Assembly (NCBI RefSeq): GCF_000516985.1
Contig: NW_006917094.1
Location: 4,047,833-4,111,832 of the forward strand
Length of the DNA: 64,000 bases
DNA from: Pestalotiopsis fici W106-1
Lineage: Eukaryota; Ascomycota; Sordariomycetes; Amphisphaeriales; Sporocadaceae
Direction: 5' to 3'
In this document: positions 22,851 through 33,638 of the stretch, in pieces
Position numbering within the stretch: the stretch's first letter is position 1
How the letters are laid out: each line of letters starts with the position of its first letter
Translations under genes and position numbers: made by a program
Notes under the pieces: model-generated
Seen by the model: the letters and a program-made list of their open reading frames with translations, nothing else
Database searches by the model: none
What the model was told of the DNA's origin: nothing

Positions 22851-23546
22851 ATAAGCACCTATGCGTAGGGGTCTTGATGCATCGCAGAACAGACGAAAAG
22901 CGGTAGATATGTCTCTGTGTAAGTTTTACACGTATGAAGTTGCATTGTGCATTAAAAACCTCAGGAGGCTGCGTGTAAAGAGATTACAACGTTGATCCAT
23001 AAGGTAGATCGTTGCTCACACGTTAGCTCGATATCACCATGTTAGATTGTTTCAATGACGCTTGATCTAATAACTCGAAATATGATATGCCAATTGCCTG
23101 GCAAGAGATTGGGTGACGGCATCCTTTCACAAGACATGGGGTCCTACTCAACAGTGGAGCTACATTTAGCATGCAGCGACATACTATGTACCAGTTGAAG
23201 TCAAAATATACTAACTGAATAGTCCCTCCGCACTCCGCGATTCCGCTTAAGCTATATTCCGCCAGCTCCGAATTTCGGGACCTGTAGGCCCCACGATTGC
23301 CCGCCCGAGGTTACTTACAAGATCGCGGGGTGATAGGGGATGTCGTGAGATATTAACTTTTCATACTGACAGTAGCGATTTCGGCTCATGCCTCGTCATT
23401 ACATTTCATTCACTTCATCGCGCACTATCTTGGCATCCCATTTGATCCGTAAAGCCAGCCGCGGACAAGGCCAAAAGAACCACTTCTCTCCGAGACACCA
23501 GCGACCCCAGCTCTCGTGCAACTTCACCACCACACCAACAGCCAAG
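22851..23546. other. intergenic, may include an alternative upstream start
   Basis: About 700 bp between the MFS gene and the decarboxylase-like gene. The last ~160 bp (from 23388) stay open in frame with the next gene (see its entry). The rest holds no gene. Confidence 0.45.
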
Positions 23547-24265
23547 ATGCGTGTCCCCTACACACCCGACCCGCCCACCACCACGGACCCGGCAGAGCTG
23601 GAGATCGTGGACCGGATCCGGGCGCGCCGAGCCCCGCGGCCACTGCAGCCACTGGACCTGGCGCTGCTGCACTCGCCGGTGGTGGCAGACGGCTGGAACT
23701 CGTTCCTGGGGGCGGTGCGGACCAAGACGACGCTGTCGGACGCGGTGCGGGAGCTGGCCATCTCCCGCGTCGCCGTGTGCAACCGCGCCTGGTACGAGTG
23801 GGGACACCACGCGCCCCTCGCCGTCAAGGGCGGCGTCTCGCCGGCCGCCATGGAGCTGGTCAAGGCCGAGGACCTGGCAACCGTCACCGCGGCCCAGAGA
23901 GCCGAGGTCGGGCTGAGCGACCAGGAGTGGGCGGTGCTCCGCCTGACGGACGAGATGACGCGCAAGGTGAGCGTCGCCGACGAGACGTTTGCCGAGGCCC
24001 GCAAGTATTTCAGCGACAAGGAGGTGGTCGAGATTGTGGCGACTGTGAGCTGCTACAACTGTGTCAGTCGATTTCTTGTTGCGCTTGATGGTGAGTATCT
24101 CTGTCCTCCCCCCTTTCCGTGCTCAGAATATGGCCTTGGTCGACTGTTGTGTGAAGACAATGTCGTGGCATTATATTTCTTTATCATGGTATATGGTTCT
24201 GTGCTGATACGTACATTTCAGTGGGAGAGAGAAATGCGACTGGGCCAAATGATCCACTGCACTAG
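23547..24265 (+). CDS. carboxymuconolactone decarboxylase-like / AhpD-like protein
   Basis: Two exons, 23547-24090 and 24222-24265, 195 residues. The fold is the helical CMD/AhpD type; family members are gamma-carboxymuconolactone decarboxylases or thiol peroxidase partners. Seen: LLHSPVVADGWNSFLGAVR, the conserved SDAVRELAISRVAVCNRAWYEW block broken here as RELAISRV and AWYEWGHHAPLA (Glu84, His87, His88), and VSCYNCVSRFLVAL at the end of exon 1. The redox CxxC of AhpD is absent, so a decarboxylase-like or other role is more likely; the substrate is unknown. Exon 2 adds VGERNATGPNDPLH. The frame stays open to an ATG at 23388, adding 53 residues with no acidic side chains and many Arg/Lys/Ser, like a mitochondrial presequence. 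Exon 1 is clearly more GC-rich than its flanks. Confidence 0.85.
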
Positions 24266-24761
24266 TTGGTGATGATTATTACATATTATCTCAAAGCATG
24301 GCGAGCAAGGCAAGGATATTTTCCTTCTGCCGCCAAGAATAAACTCAAAATGATTATGATTATGTCAAAATGCTTGTTCTCAGACACAGGGATATCAATG
24401 TAAATGAAATTGAAATGCATATGCAAGCCGTATGCTGAAGATCTCATGCTACATGCCTCACACTGCCTGTCCCCTATATGATTTCTTAACTACATACCTC
24501 TTGCCAGACCGAATCTTTGAAATAAATCAAACAATGCCACATGTAACAGTCCACTTGACTAGGCCATACTCTGACCTGCAAGTTCACCCAGAAACGAAAA
24601 TCAAGGTTTAAAGAGGAATAAGAGTGAAAAAAAAAAAGTGAAACTGATATTTTAATACATTAAAAGGGTATTCAACGCTCAAATATGACCCAAAAAATTT
24701 TGATGCCCCCAGTCGTTCGTACGTCATTCAACACGTAGTCCATCATAAATCGTTAAAATCC
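24266..24761. other. intergenic between convergent genes
   Basis: About 500 bp, AT-rich, between convergent 3' ends. It contains an A-run near 24629-24638. No gene is supported. Confidence 0.5.
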
Positions 24762-25607
24762 TCAGCCACCCTTCTCTGTCAACTCATCGAGGCTAAAAGG
24801 TGGCGGGGCAGAATCATTGTTCCCAAAGGTCGGAACCGGACTGCCCAGAGGCGTCAGAAGCGGTGATCGCATTGCACTCTCTATCGAGGCATGTCGCCTT
24901 TGCAGAATCGGCGATCTTTGCAACTCGGCAACCACGCCCATCCAGCCCATGCGCTGCGGCGGTGCCACCTTTTCGCTGTGCCCTATAGACGGGCCTCTCA
25001 GACGGCGCAACGAGGGCTTCTTCTTCATGGTTTCGATAGTCTTTAGATTCTCCGACAAGCTGCGGGGAAGTGGCGGCGGCGGGGGTATATTCCTCGCGGC
25101 AATGGACATTCTCTCCGACTCCTTGGCCTGCTTGTCGCGGTGGCTCAGGGACGTGGCAATGATGCCCATGTAGACGGTCAAGAAGCGCATGCGCAAGAGG
25201 TCGAGGCGGCGGATCCGCTCCTCGAGCTCCTTGCGGTGGCCGGCCCAGAGGATGCGGGCGCTGGTGCGCAGCTCGGTCGTGTGCTCGTCCGTGTCGACGA
25301 GCAGGCCGTTGAGGGCCTCGCGCAGGTCGTCGCCGCTCTTTTGGATCTCGCGGAGCAGGCGGCCGAGGCGCAGCTTGTCCTCGAGGCGCTGCACGCGCGC
25401 CACGTCGCGGTCGTAACTCTCATTCTCATGTATGGAGTCGTCAATCGTGTCGATAAACGTCACAATCTCGCGCGGCGCGGCCATGTAGGCGCTCGAGTAT
25501 CTCGCAGCGATCTGCGCGGCCACCACCAGAGTGAGACACAGGGCGGTGATTATAAGGATTAGGGTCCAGAAGAGGGGCGTTGGCGGGTCTGGATTAGTTG
25601 CCGCCAT
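24762..25607 (-). CDS. membrane-anchored coiled-coil protein, uncharacterised
   Basis: Intronless, 281 residues from the ATG at 25607; an in-frame ATG at 25625 would add six residues, but 25607 has the better context (CAAAATGGC). Residues ~12-38 are a hydrophobic segment (LFWTLILIITALCLTLVVAAQIA), either a signal-anchor or an uncleaved signal. Residues ~45-160 are strongly charged and helical, with heptad-like Leu spacing (VARVQRLEDKLRLGRLLREIQ, broken around position 90), suggesting a coiled coil. The C-terminal part is Pro/Ser-rich and basic (NIPPPPPLPRSL). I do not recognise the family. It is convergent with the decarboxylase-like gene and divergent from BUD32. The interior is very GC-rich. 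Confidence 0.75.
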   Translation of the reverse strand: MAATNPDPPTPLFWTLILIITALCLTLVVAAQIAARYSSAYMAAPREIVTFIDTIDDSIHENESYDRDVARVQRLEDKLRLGRLLREIQKSGDDLREALNGLLVDTDEHTTELRTSARILWAGHRKELEERIRRLDLLRMRFLTVYMGIIATSLSHRDKQAKESERMSIAARNIPPPPPLPRSLSENLKTIETMKKKPSLRRLRGPSIGHSEKVAPPQRMGWMGVVAELQRSPILQRRHASIESAMRSPLLTPLGSPVPTFGNNDSAPPPFSLDELTEKGG

Positions 25608-27368
25608 TTTGTGAATTTTGTGCACTGTCCAGCATAAATCCGTGGGTCTTTTGCGCGCTTCTGGATGCCACTACTACGAGTATATTCATCGCCTAATAAA
25701 GAAGAAAAGGTCGACGGTCGAAGAGCAGTTTTTTTCTGGCACGAAAAGGCGTGGAAGCCGCTGAGGAGATCCGCGTAAGGAGTGTGGCCATGCGATACGG
25801 AGAGACGACGATCAATAGTATTACGGAGAGTGCAGGTAAGGTAAGTGGAAAGGGTGGGAAAGCAACAAGGTGGATGACGTTCCCCCCTCCAAGTCTCTTT
25901 GTAGTTGAAAAGAACGGGAACCCGGAGTAAAAGAAGGCTGGTTTGGATTGATGGACGGGCAAACCTGCATGTAACTAACAAGTTGGTGTGCGTCGTGTGA
26001 GCGTATGCGTGTGCGTGCCCGAACACACCCCTGCTTGATCAATTAAATTAAAAAAAAAAAAAAAAGGTGATTCTTTTCTTTGCCTTTCCTATTTCGCTCC
26101 TATTTTACAGCGTACCACGGCCAGACTTCCCGGCCCATCTCGTGGTCCAGAGCGGCCGTATCCGACAATCGCAACCACAATAGGCTCATCATCGGTGCGT
26201 TGGTAGGCCTAGCCGCGGAATACCCAAGTCTTCTATACGTGGCTAGAGATGCACCCTGGTGGAGGTCTTCGGCTGACACTGGCTGGACAGTTTAGTGAGT
26301 CCCAGCAAAACCCACCCGCTGTCAAGTGGGAATCATACTGCTGAGAATATCCATAACTCAGGGGCTTCTTCTGGATCTTCTGGATCACTTCTGGATCTTT
26401 TGGACCTCTTTGCAGCCAATCTCCTTTTACGAGGAGAGAAAAGCAAGAAAAACTCTGCAATGGCTACCACTTCTGCACCCTCAGTCTGGCCCTGCGTTGC
26501 CGTGGCATGACAAAGCATGAACATGCAAGCAGCGGGTTATGCGGGTGTCACATGGTCTCTTACTGGCCTGACTGGAACCAACACTTTTGCACAGCTGGGA
26601 AAGGGAAAGCAAACCCAAAAAGAAGCCTGCATGCAGCGGCGCAAGCTTTCTAATAGTAGTTAGTCATGAGCGGTGAGTTTCTGCGGGCTGGGTCAGGTAT
26701 CTTGGAGGGAAGGATTCCACGACCTTCGTTTCGGAGACGCTTGCAATGCGGGAACCAGGAGGGAGAAACCGGGGTAGGGCACGGGTAGAGAGACGGACGA
26801 AAAAGGCTTTGGGAATTTCAAGATGACAAAGACAGACACCAACCCAAAGCAGTTGAAATAAAAGAAAGAGATGATCTTGCCGATGGTTTCATCTCCCTGT
26901 CTCTCACTACTGAAAAGTCGAGTGGGCTGATGTCGTGCACGTACGGTTCTGCGGTATAAGTTGGGAGGCTGGAGCTTTTGAAGCAGGGGCCATTCTATAA
27001 TGTACCATCTACTAAATTTCCTTTGGAATGTACTAATTAATGAAAATCGATTAATTGCTGGGTAGTCTACCGACTAGTTGGTGCCGTTAGGTACTTGGGC
27101 CAAGGTATACTCGAGTGAAAAGATGGCGGGGCAATCAATCAATTCGAGCTTATCGATGAGGGGTCGATTTTTTGGTTTGCGACTCATCGCAGTCCGTCGT
27201 CGTAATATCACATTGCAGCAGAGCCTCACCTAACCTGGGAAATTTTATAGAGCCAACACCAGGAATAAACAAAAGCTAAAGGACACGTAGTTCCGATTTT
27301 CTCTCAAATTTCCAAAACACCCCAAAGACAATCTAGTCTGAAACCTGCGAACGAACCACCAAGAGACC
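25608..27368. other. long divergent intergenic region with A-run and short tandem repeat
   Basis: About 1.76 kb between the divergent coiled-coil gene and BUD32. It carries a 16-nt A run (26050-26065) and three copies of TTCTGGATC (26369-26377, 26378-26386, 26389-26397). CCTA/TAGGTA-type motifs lie at ~27089-27107 (TTAGGTACTTGGGCCAAGG). No gene could be assembled. Confidence 0.5.
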
Positions 27369-28280
27369 ATGGCCGAACCCATTCCAGCCCCAGTGCCGGA
27401 CCCGTCGCCCCCAGAGCCCAGCATCCACGACTTCCCCCTGCCGAAGGCGCTCACTTTCCCGGCCGCGACGGAGCCCATCCTCATTACCCAAGGCGCCGAG
27501 GGCCGCCTGTACAAGACCTCACACCTGCTCCCCTCGATACCCTGCGCCCTCAAGCACCGGCCCTCCAAGCCCTACCGCCACCCGGTCCTCGACGCCCGCC
27601 TGACCCGGCACCGCATCCTCGCCGAGGCACGCATCCTGCAAAAGTGCCGCCGCGAGGGCGTCGCCGTGCCCGCCCTCTACGCCGTCGACGAGGCCAATGG
27701 CGTCCTGGCCATGGAGTGGGTGCCCGGCGCCCCCGTGCGCGTCCGCGTCAACGAGTGGCTGCGGCGGCGGCGCGAGGCGCGCGAGCAACGCGGTGAGGAC
27801 GGCGCTGCAGAGGTTGCTGCCGACGAGGGCGTCCACGTCGAGGAGCTCGTAGGGCTTATGCGCAGAATGGGCGAGGCCGTGGGCCGGCTGCACAAGAGCG
27901 GGATCGTGCACGGCGACCTGACGACGAGTAACATGATGCTGCGGCCGTGGGAGAGAGGCAAGGGCCCGAGCAATGGATATGCTACTACTGCTGTGGAAGA
28001 GACTGATGAGAACGCTTCGGAAGTAGCAGGGGCAGAGGTTCTGGATGGGGAGATTGTCATTATCGACTTTGGCCTAGCGAGTCAAGGCACGGCAGACGAG
28101 GACCGCGCTGTAGACCTGTATGTCCTAGAGCGTGCATTCGGGAGCACACATCCCAAGGCGGAGGGCCTGTTCTCAGCAGTGCTGGATGGATACAGAGGTA
28201 CTTTTAAAGGCGCACCCGTGGTATTAAAGAAATTGGAGGACGTGAGGATGAGAGGCCGTAAGAGAAGCATGTTGGGATAG
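27369..28280 (+). CDS. BUD32: EKC/KEOPS complex kinase-ATPase BUD32 (PRPK homologue)
   Basis: Intronless, 303 residues. BUD32 is the small atypical kinase/ATPase of the KEOPS complex, which with Kae1 makes the t6A37 modification of ANN-decoding tRNAs, and also affects telomeres and transcription. Seen: the glycine loop LITQGAEGRLYKT (~38-50), the Lys in ALKHRPSKPYR with HPVLDARLTRHR, acidic-helix EARILQKCR, the catalytic loop VHGDLTTSNMM (Asp183, Asn188), DFGLA (233-237) and the C-terminal signatures AVDLYVLERAF and RMRGRKRSMLG. Two segments look expanded: ~126-160 (Arg/Glu/Ala-rich) and ~195-225 between catalytic loop and DFG. It begins 88 bp inside a leader with no strong TATA box and lies convergent to the GCLM gene. 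Confidence 0.96.
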   Translation: MAEPIPAPVPDPSPPEPSIHDFPLPKALTFPAATEPILITQGAEGRLYKTSHLLPSIPCALKHRPSKPYRHPVLDARLTRHRILAEARILQKCRREGVAVPALYAVDEANGVLAMEWVPGAPVRVRVNEWLRRRREAREQRGEDGAAEVAADEGVHVEELVGLMRRMGEAVGRLHKSGIVHGDLTTSNMMLRPWERGKGPSNGYATTAVEETDENASEVAGAEVLDGEIVIIDFGLASQGTADEDRAVDLYVLERAFGSTHPKAEGLFSAVLDGYRGTFKGAPVVLKKLEDVRMRGRKRSMLG

Positions 28281-28550
28281 TATCCTACAGTCATAATACA
28301 AGAAATTACTATTGCCATCTGGTTCGCTCGACTATTATGATCAAGGGACCAGCACCGAGAAACAAGATGAATCTTGTTCTTAACCACCAGGTTAGCACAT
28401 GGTAGACGTTGTTAAATGTATATTTCGCAAAATCATGCTAGTCTATCCCAATGAGAGAATGAGTACGGTGTATCGCAATGCAAAAAAAAAGAATCCGTAA
28501 TTATGACCAAGAGCAGGTAGCCGAGTTCGAGTGCCTCTCCAAGTCTGCGC

Positions 28551-29606
28551 TTATTCCCCAAGCAGTTGTGCGCCGGCAAAATAGCCCTTGTTCTCAATGA
28601 CACCACGGTCCTTTACAAATGCAGTGTATTTCACCACCCATTGCGGCATAAGGTCACCCTTGAGACCCTCGCTTGAGCTTTCGTCTGCCAGAATACCCGC
28701 GCCTTGCAGGCCTTGGCCGAGAAGCTCTCGCAGCGTCCCGCCTGGCAGTACGTCGGTGCAATCGGTATGCGTCAAAAGCTCTATGTTTTCCTTCTTGGCC
28801 AGCTCTATCAAGGGCGGCGGGACGTTGCAACAATTCCTAGTGTTGATCTGGTTCACTGCCGGTCGAACCTTTGTCTTTTGGATAAAGTGTGACAATTTCT
28901 CAGTGCCAAACTCGGCGAGACCGAGCCTTTGCACCTCGCCTCTTTCGTGGAGTTTTTCTAGGGTTGCCCATGTTGTGGCCTCGTCTTCCTCGCTGCCCAT
29001 TGTCGCATTCAACTTGTCTGCTTCCCATTCACAGTCGCCCTCAAAGGCGATGCCAGGGAACGAAACGATAAGTAGGTCGACATTTTTAACTCCCAGCTCT
29101 TTCTTGACTAATTGCAAAGCCGCTTCGATATATTCGGGGCGTTGGGAAACAGGCGCCGTGGGCAAGAAGAAGAGTTTCAAGGTAATCTCGTATGCCTCCC
29201 TGTCCTCTTGCAAACCGGCCAGTGACCAGTCAATGCGAGGAACATATAGTATATCGCCAACCTTCTCTGTCCAGACGTCGGTCGCGGTTTTGTCGCCATT
29301 AACATGTGACGGCACAGGTGCAGTGCCGTTGCTGGTGGCGGCACCATTTGCGTCGCTCAGGGCGGCCGCGCCATAGTCCTGTTGGGCTGCCAGAAAACTG
29401 CTTCGAAGCGAGTTGGTCAATTCGAGGTTGGATCTGTAGGCTCCCGGTTTTCGGATGATGGAGGGGCCACCCGAGATGATGTTCCTGGGTCGTCGTACAA
29501 GCAATTAGTAAGGTGAATTCCGCGCGCCCAAAAAGGTAAAGAGACAAAAAGCAAAAAAGGCAAAAATGCGCGTCGCATACCCAGTAGACAAGATTAATCT
29601 AGTCAT
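28551..29606 (-). CDS. glutamate-cysteine ligase modifier subunit (GCLM), aldo-keto-reductase-like
   Basis: Two exons, 29581-29606 and 28551-29484, 319 residues. GCLM binds the catalytic subunit and raises its activity in the first step of glutathione synthesis, in the cytosol. The short first exon encodes MTRLILSTG and splices to NIISGGPSIIRKPGAYRSN, which reproduces the conserved N-terminus of fungal homologues. Further blocks: DILYVPRIDW, YIEAALQLVKKELG, VDLLIVSFPGIAF, AEFGTEKLSHFI, VNQINTRNCC and LLTHTDCTDVLP, the last typical of the family. The frame without exon 1 would have to start at a non-ATG codon, which supports the intron; its acceptor is preceded by TTACTAAT. A ~35-residue low-complexity insert (Asn/Gly/Ala) lies at ~45-75. 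Confidence 0.93.
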
Positions 29607-31389
29607 TGTTCGAGACTTCTTGCGACTGTATAGACCGAGTCTTTCCAAGCAAGAAAAGATGATTCCCATCGCAAGCCTCGAAGAAGTCAAATTGAGCGCC
29701 GGGGAGAAGACTTTAGGGAAGAGCCGACGAAAAATGATATAATCTCTATGGCCAAAGCGCGATCATTGGATGGAGGGGTACCCTCGAAAAATGTCCAGAC
29801 GTCAAGTGGGGTTAAACGATAGAAACGGCGCTGTCGGAGAAAGGTACGTAGTGATATTGATACGAAGCGGGTGTGTTCTTTGTGTATACGGAGGCTTGAC
29901 ACGAAGACGACGGCTATCCGAGTCAAGACCAAGCAGCTATATCATGACCAAAAAAGCAAGAAAATGAAGTCGTCTTCCGAGGAGGGGAAAAGTGAAGGCT
30001 TCCAAAAGTTCCTAGTCTGATATGGCCCGGTCGGATTACATTCGGTGTTTGTAAGCAAAATGCGTGGAGTTTGAACTGGTCCAGGTCTGGCTGGACTAGA
30101 CGCCCGGGTACTAGCCGAGTTGCGATACTGACGATGCTGCTGGTCCGCTTGACTTGATAATCCCACAACTGAGCATATCCCGGTAGGAACATCGCGGGAG
30201 CTGAACTGCTACTATATCAACATGGATTAAAGAGTAGTCGTGCTATACTCTGCCGTCACCGAAAAGAGTCAGCCGGGATTTGCAGAGGTTACAAAGCAGC
30301 ATCACGTTGACAAGTCAGTAAGCAACTTGATGACGCCGCTCATCATCGTAGTGCCGTAGTTTGTCACTACTTTTCCGAGATCGTGGGATGGAGTGTGATT
30401 GATGCAATGCATCACCCGCAGAGCAGCTGTCCGATGCGAGTCTTGTCTGCAAGTCCAACCGGAATTGGATATCCCATCCCGCGTATTGGACAAGAAACAT
30501 TGTTTAAGCATCAATGGCATGTGGGGGCGATTCCTTGTCAATGTTCATTGCTGGGCGTGGGCGTGGGCGTGGCGGGCCTACCACTCATATTGACCGGAGA
30601 GGCGCTGGAACGGTGTCGTTCTTTGGGGGGTTTGGTGCTCCATCTCCAACGAAGCTGTCAAAGAAGTGGTTTGCGCGGATGCATATGTCGTAATCCCGCG
30701 ATTCGCTGGAGTATTTGCATCGACACACTCTTCCACGGGTCACCAGCCAAACATGCAAAACGTCCACCTCGAGTGACATCAGACAGTTGCACTGGAGAAC
30801 GACAGTGGTAGCCATCATGATATGGGCTTATACCTGGCAAGCTGTAGCCTGCCGCTACCCAGGTATATTCAGTACCTTAGCACTTTGTATCGATGCTTTT
30901 CATAATACTCGCGTGCGACACAATTGTGAAGGTTGTGGGATGTGATATTCCATATGTTGAATTTTTGCGCATTCATAGGTGCTTCCTTTGATATACGATT
31001 GATTCAATGAAATGTAGGCAGGTACATCCAAGGTTCACGCTACATTATACGTACTGTTAGGTAATGAGGTTGGACTGAACTGCCTCGGCGGAAGTTTAGC
31101 GCGCCGCTCCGGGGTGTCTTGTCCACTAAATTCCCCATTGTCAAACCCCCGGAGCCTTACCTAAACATCCCTCTTCTGCCTCGTGGCCAACCGAGCTGTC
31201 TTCAAAATTGACAGAGAGCAACTGTGCAACTATTCGATGCGCATACCTCATTTTCAAGCTCCTGGGTCCACCAATCGATCTCTTGACGCAGCACCTCCGC
31301 CCCTGAGAGGAGGGAAAAAAACTTTAAAACTTGAAAACTCCAAGAACTTACGTCTTCCTCGTGGTGGGTGCGTGGGCAACATCAACATC
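29607..31389. other. long divergent intergenic region
   Basis: About 1.8 kb between the divergent GCLM and AP-1 sigma genes. A short tandem of GCGTGG/GGGCGT units lies at ~30549-30575. CCTA/TAGG motifs occur at ~30855-30880, 31020 and 31055-31165. No gene is supported. Confidence 0.5.
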
Positions 31390-32037
31390 ATGGCCATCAA
31401 GTATGATCTTGTCATCTCCATCCACGGCGGATCAGTCAGCCTGATGCTAAGATCATGACAGCTATCTCATTCTGCTCTCTAGACAGGGCAAGGTCCGTCT
31501 AGCAAAGTGGTTCTCAACCTTGTCGCCCAAGGACAAGGCCAAGATTGTCAAGGACGTCTCCCAACTTGTCCTCGCCCGGCGAACGAGAATGTGCAACTTT
31601 CTGGAATACAAGGACACCAAGATTGTCTACCGCCGCTACGCCTCACTCTTTTTCATCGCCGGCTGCGATTCCGACGACAACGAGCTCATCACCCTCGAGA
31701 TCATCCACCGTTACGTCGAGCAGATGGATAAGTACTATGGCAACGTTTGCGAGCTGGACATTATCTTCTCCTTTACCAAAGCCTACTACATTCTGGACGA
31801 GCTCTTGCTGGCAGGAGAACTACAGGAGAGCAGCAAGAAGGCTGTGCTGCGGTGCATAGGGCAGCAAGACTCGCTTGAGGACATGGAGGTAAGCTGACGA
31901 GCGCAGGAATTCCCCGGTTCCTCCTTCTCCTTTTCTTCTTCTTTTCTTTTTTACAGGCAATTGCCCGGGTCTATACTCGCTAACATTTATTTTCTTCCGT
32001 GTTCCAGGTCGAAGACGAGGTCACGAAAATCATGTAA
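31390..32037 (+). CDS. APS1: AP-1 clathrin adaptor complex small subunit sigma-1
   Basis: Three exons: 31390-31400 (11 nt), 31462-31888 and 32008-32037; 155 residues. Sigma-1 is the small subunit of the AP-1 heterotetramer that sorts cargo into clathrin vesicles at the trans-Golgi and endosomes. The splice restores [20 protein letters not shown], followed by [66 protein letters not shown] and the end [15 protein letters not shown]. This matches the family in length and order; sequence is very conserved. Intron 2 (119 nt) is longer than most here, and a second well-formed acceptor lies at 32178/32181 (see findings), so an alternative C-terminus is possible. MAF1 follows on the same strand. Confidence 0.96.
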
Positions 32038-33638
32038 CGAATTCATTGTACATAAGGCATCAAACTCATTAGGGGGGCATTTGGCGTTGTCCTTACGACG
32101 GGCGTACAGGTCTCCGAGATACGACTATATTCCTGGTCATGGTGTTTGCTAATAGATGTTTGTTTTCCCATCCGACAGCAGTCCAAAGACAAAGAGATCA
32201 AGGAGGCACTGAAAACCAACGGTCTCCTCTGATCGCACAGCACCCATGTTTGATACTTGTGACGAGCAAGGGGAGGGTGATGTTGGGCGAATCCGCGGGT
32301 GGATTTCGATGAGGAAAGGCATGAGGCGTTGCATCGTCGAGACTGGACAACACTTTGGCTCTTGCATTGAAAGCTCTAGGCGATGAACTCGTCTTGGATA
32401 GGGGCATATCATAGCGGGGTAGTTTACTCAGCGACCATGAGGGTCGTCCAACTAGTCTACGATGGCAATGATGTTTGCCGAAAGCCGCGTTCGCCAGATA
32501 CGCGCAGAACAGAGCACATGGTCGAATTGAGTCGCTGATCCAGATCAAAAGTCGCACCAGTTAATGAAACCGCAGTCTGGCGCCTTGTTTGCGCAAGAAG
32601 GCATACAACTTTCAAGGAAACCGTGGGATGTCCGCTCGTGGCATCTAGACGTCGTCTCATTCGCTGCACTGCCATGGCTCGGCTTGTTCCTTGGTGCGCG
32701 ATCGAGGTGGAGGGATTCCCACACGTACGAAAACGGCCTAGGTTAAGGAGAGAGCGCAGCGCATGGGCTTTGATGGGCAATGCGAATGCAACCCCGCCAA
32801 ACCTTGGGATCGGGAACTAACAAGCTGAATGCGCTGACGGCAGAGTTCGGACACTTCGACCACAGTCGTCCTCGTACGACCTCGACGCCGCCTCACATCG
32901 TCAATGACGACGTCGTGGGTCACTTGGTCGCCAATGTCGTTCTATCTTGGCGTACAATATGATGGGCCAACTAACTTCCAGTTATCTAGCACGTCGCCGC
33001 ATCTATCGTCTCCCAAAAAAACCACAGGCCAGGCTTGGCTTCCCGGAAGTAGTATTGTAGAAAGCGTCGCGCTTTTCGGCTGTCTCAGATAGCTCCTGCT
33101 TGCTAGTGTCCGAATCGCCTGAACCCAGTTGCCAGCTCGTCAGACAACATCACCGACGACCCGCTTGCTGATCACCAACTGGTCCTCCCATTCGTCCCGA
33201 GTCTCCTTTGTTCGTTGTCAACTCCAGTCTCTCTGCCATATGCGCAACTGTCGTCCCAAATACCAACATAACCCCTTTTCATAACCGTCTTCTTCTTTCT
33301 CTCTTTACTCGAGTATCATCGTCTGGTACGTCTGATCTTTCGAAAGTATCAAGGAGAGATTGGGCTTGGTTGTCGTCTCAGCCGAGCAACCGCAGCAAGC
33401 CCTCGGAACGTTTCCCAACAGATAAGGCCACTACACGAGCACCACCAAATATTTATACGCGATTCCTCTGCCATCGCAGCTGACGGAGCGGACTTGTATA
33501 AACTATTCCATAGCTTGCGACCGTCTTGCACTACAAAGGCTCTTACCGAGCGCAAACGCGCAACGACATCCGACGTCATCACCGTGGCCTTCTATTCGCG
33601 TCAGCAATTCCTTTCACCGACACACACAACTGCTCAAC
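32038..33638. other. intergenic / MAF1 leader
   Basis: About 1.6 kb. The first ~200 bp carries a candidate alternative terminal exon of AP-1 sigma (32179-32232). The last ~400 bp is CT/AC-rich and resembles a long leader of MAF1. No independent gene is supported in between. Confidence 0.45.

Noticed and set aside
29502..29514. TTACTAA, a possible Yap1 site in the GCLM gene
   Set aside because: It lies in intron 1 just before the acceptor and is the branch-site sequence.
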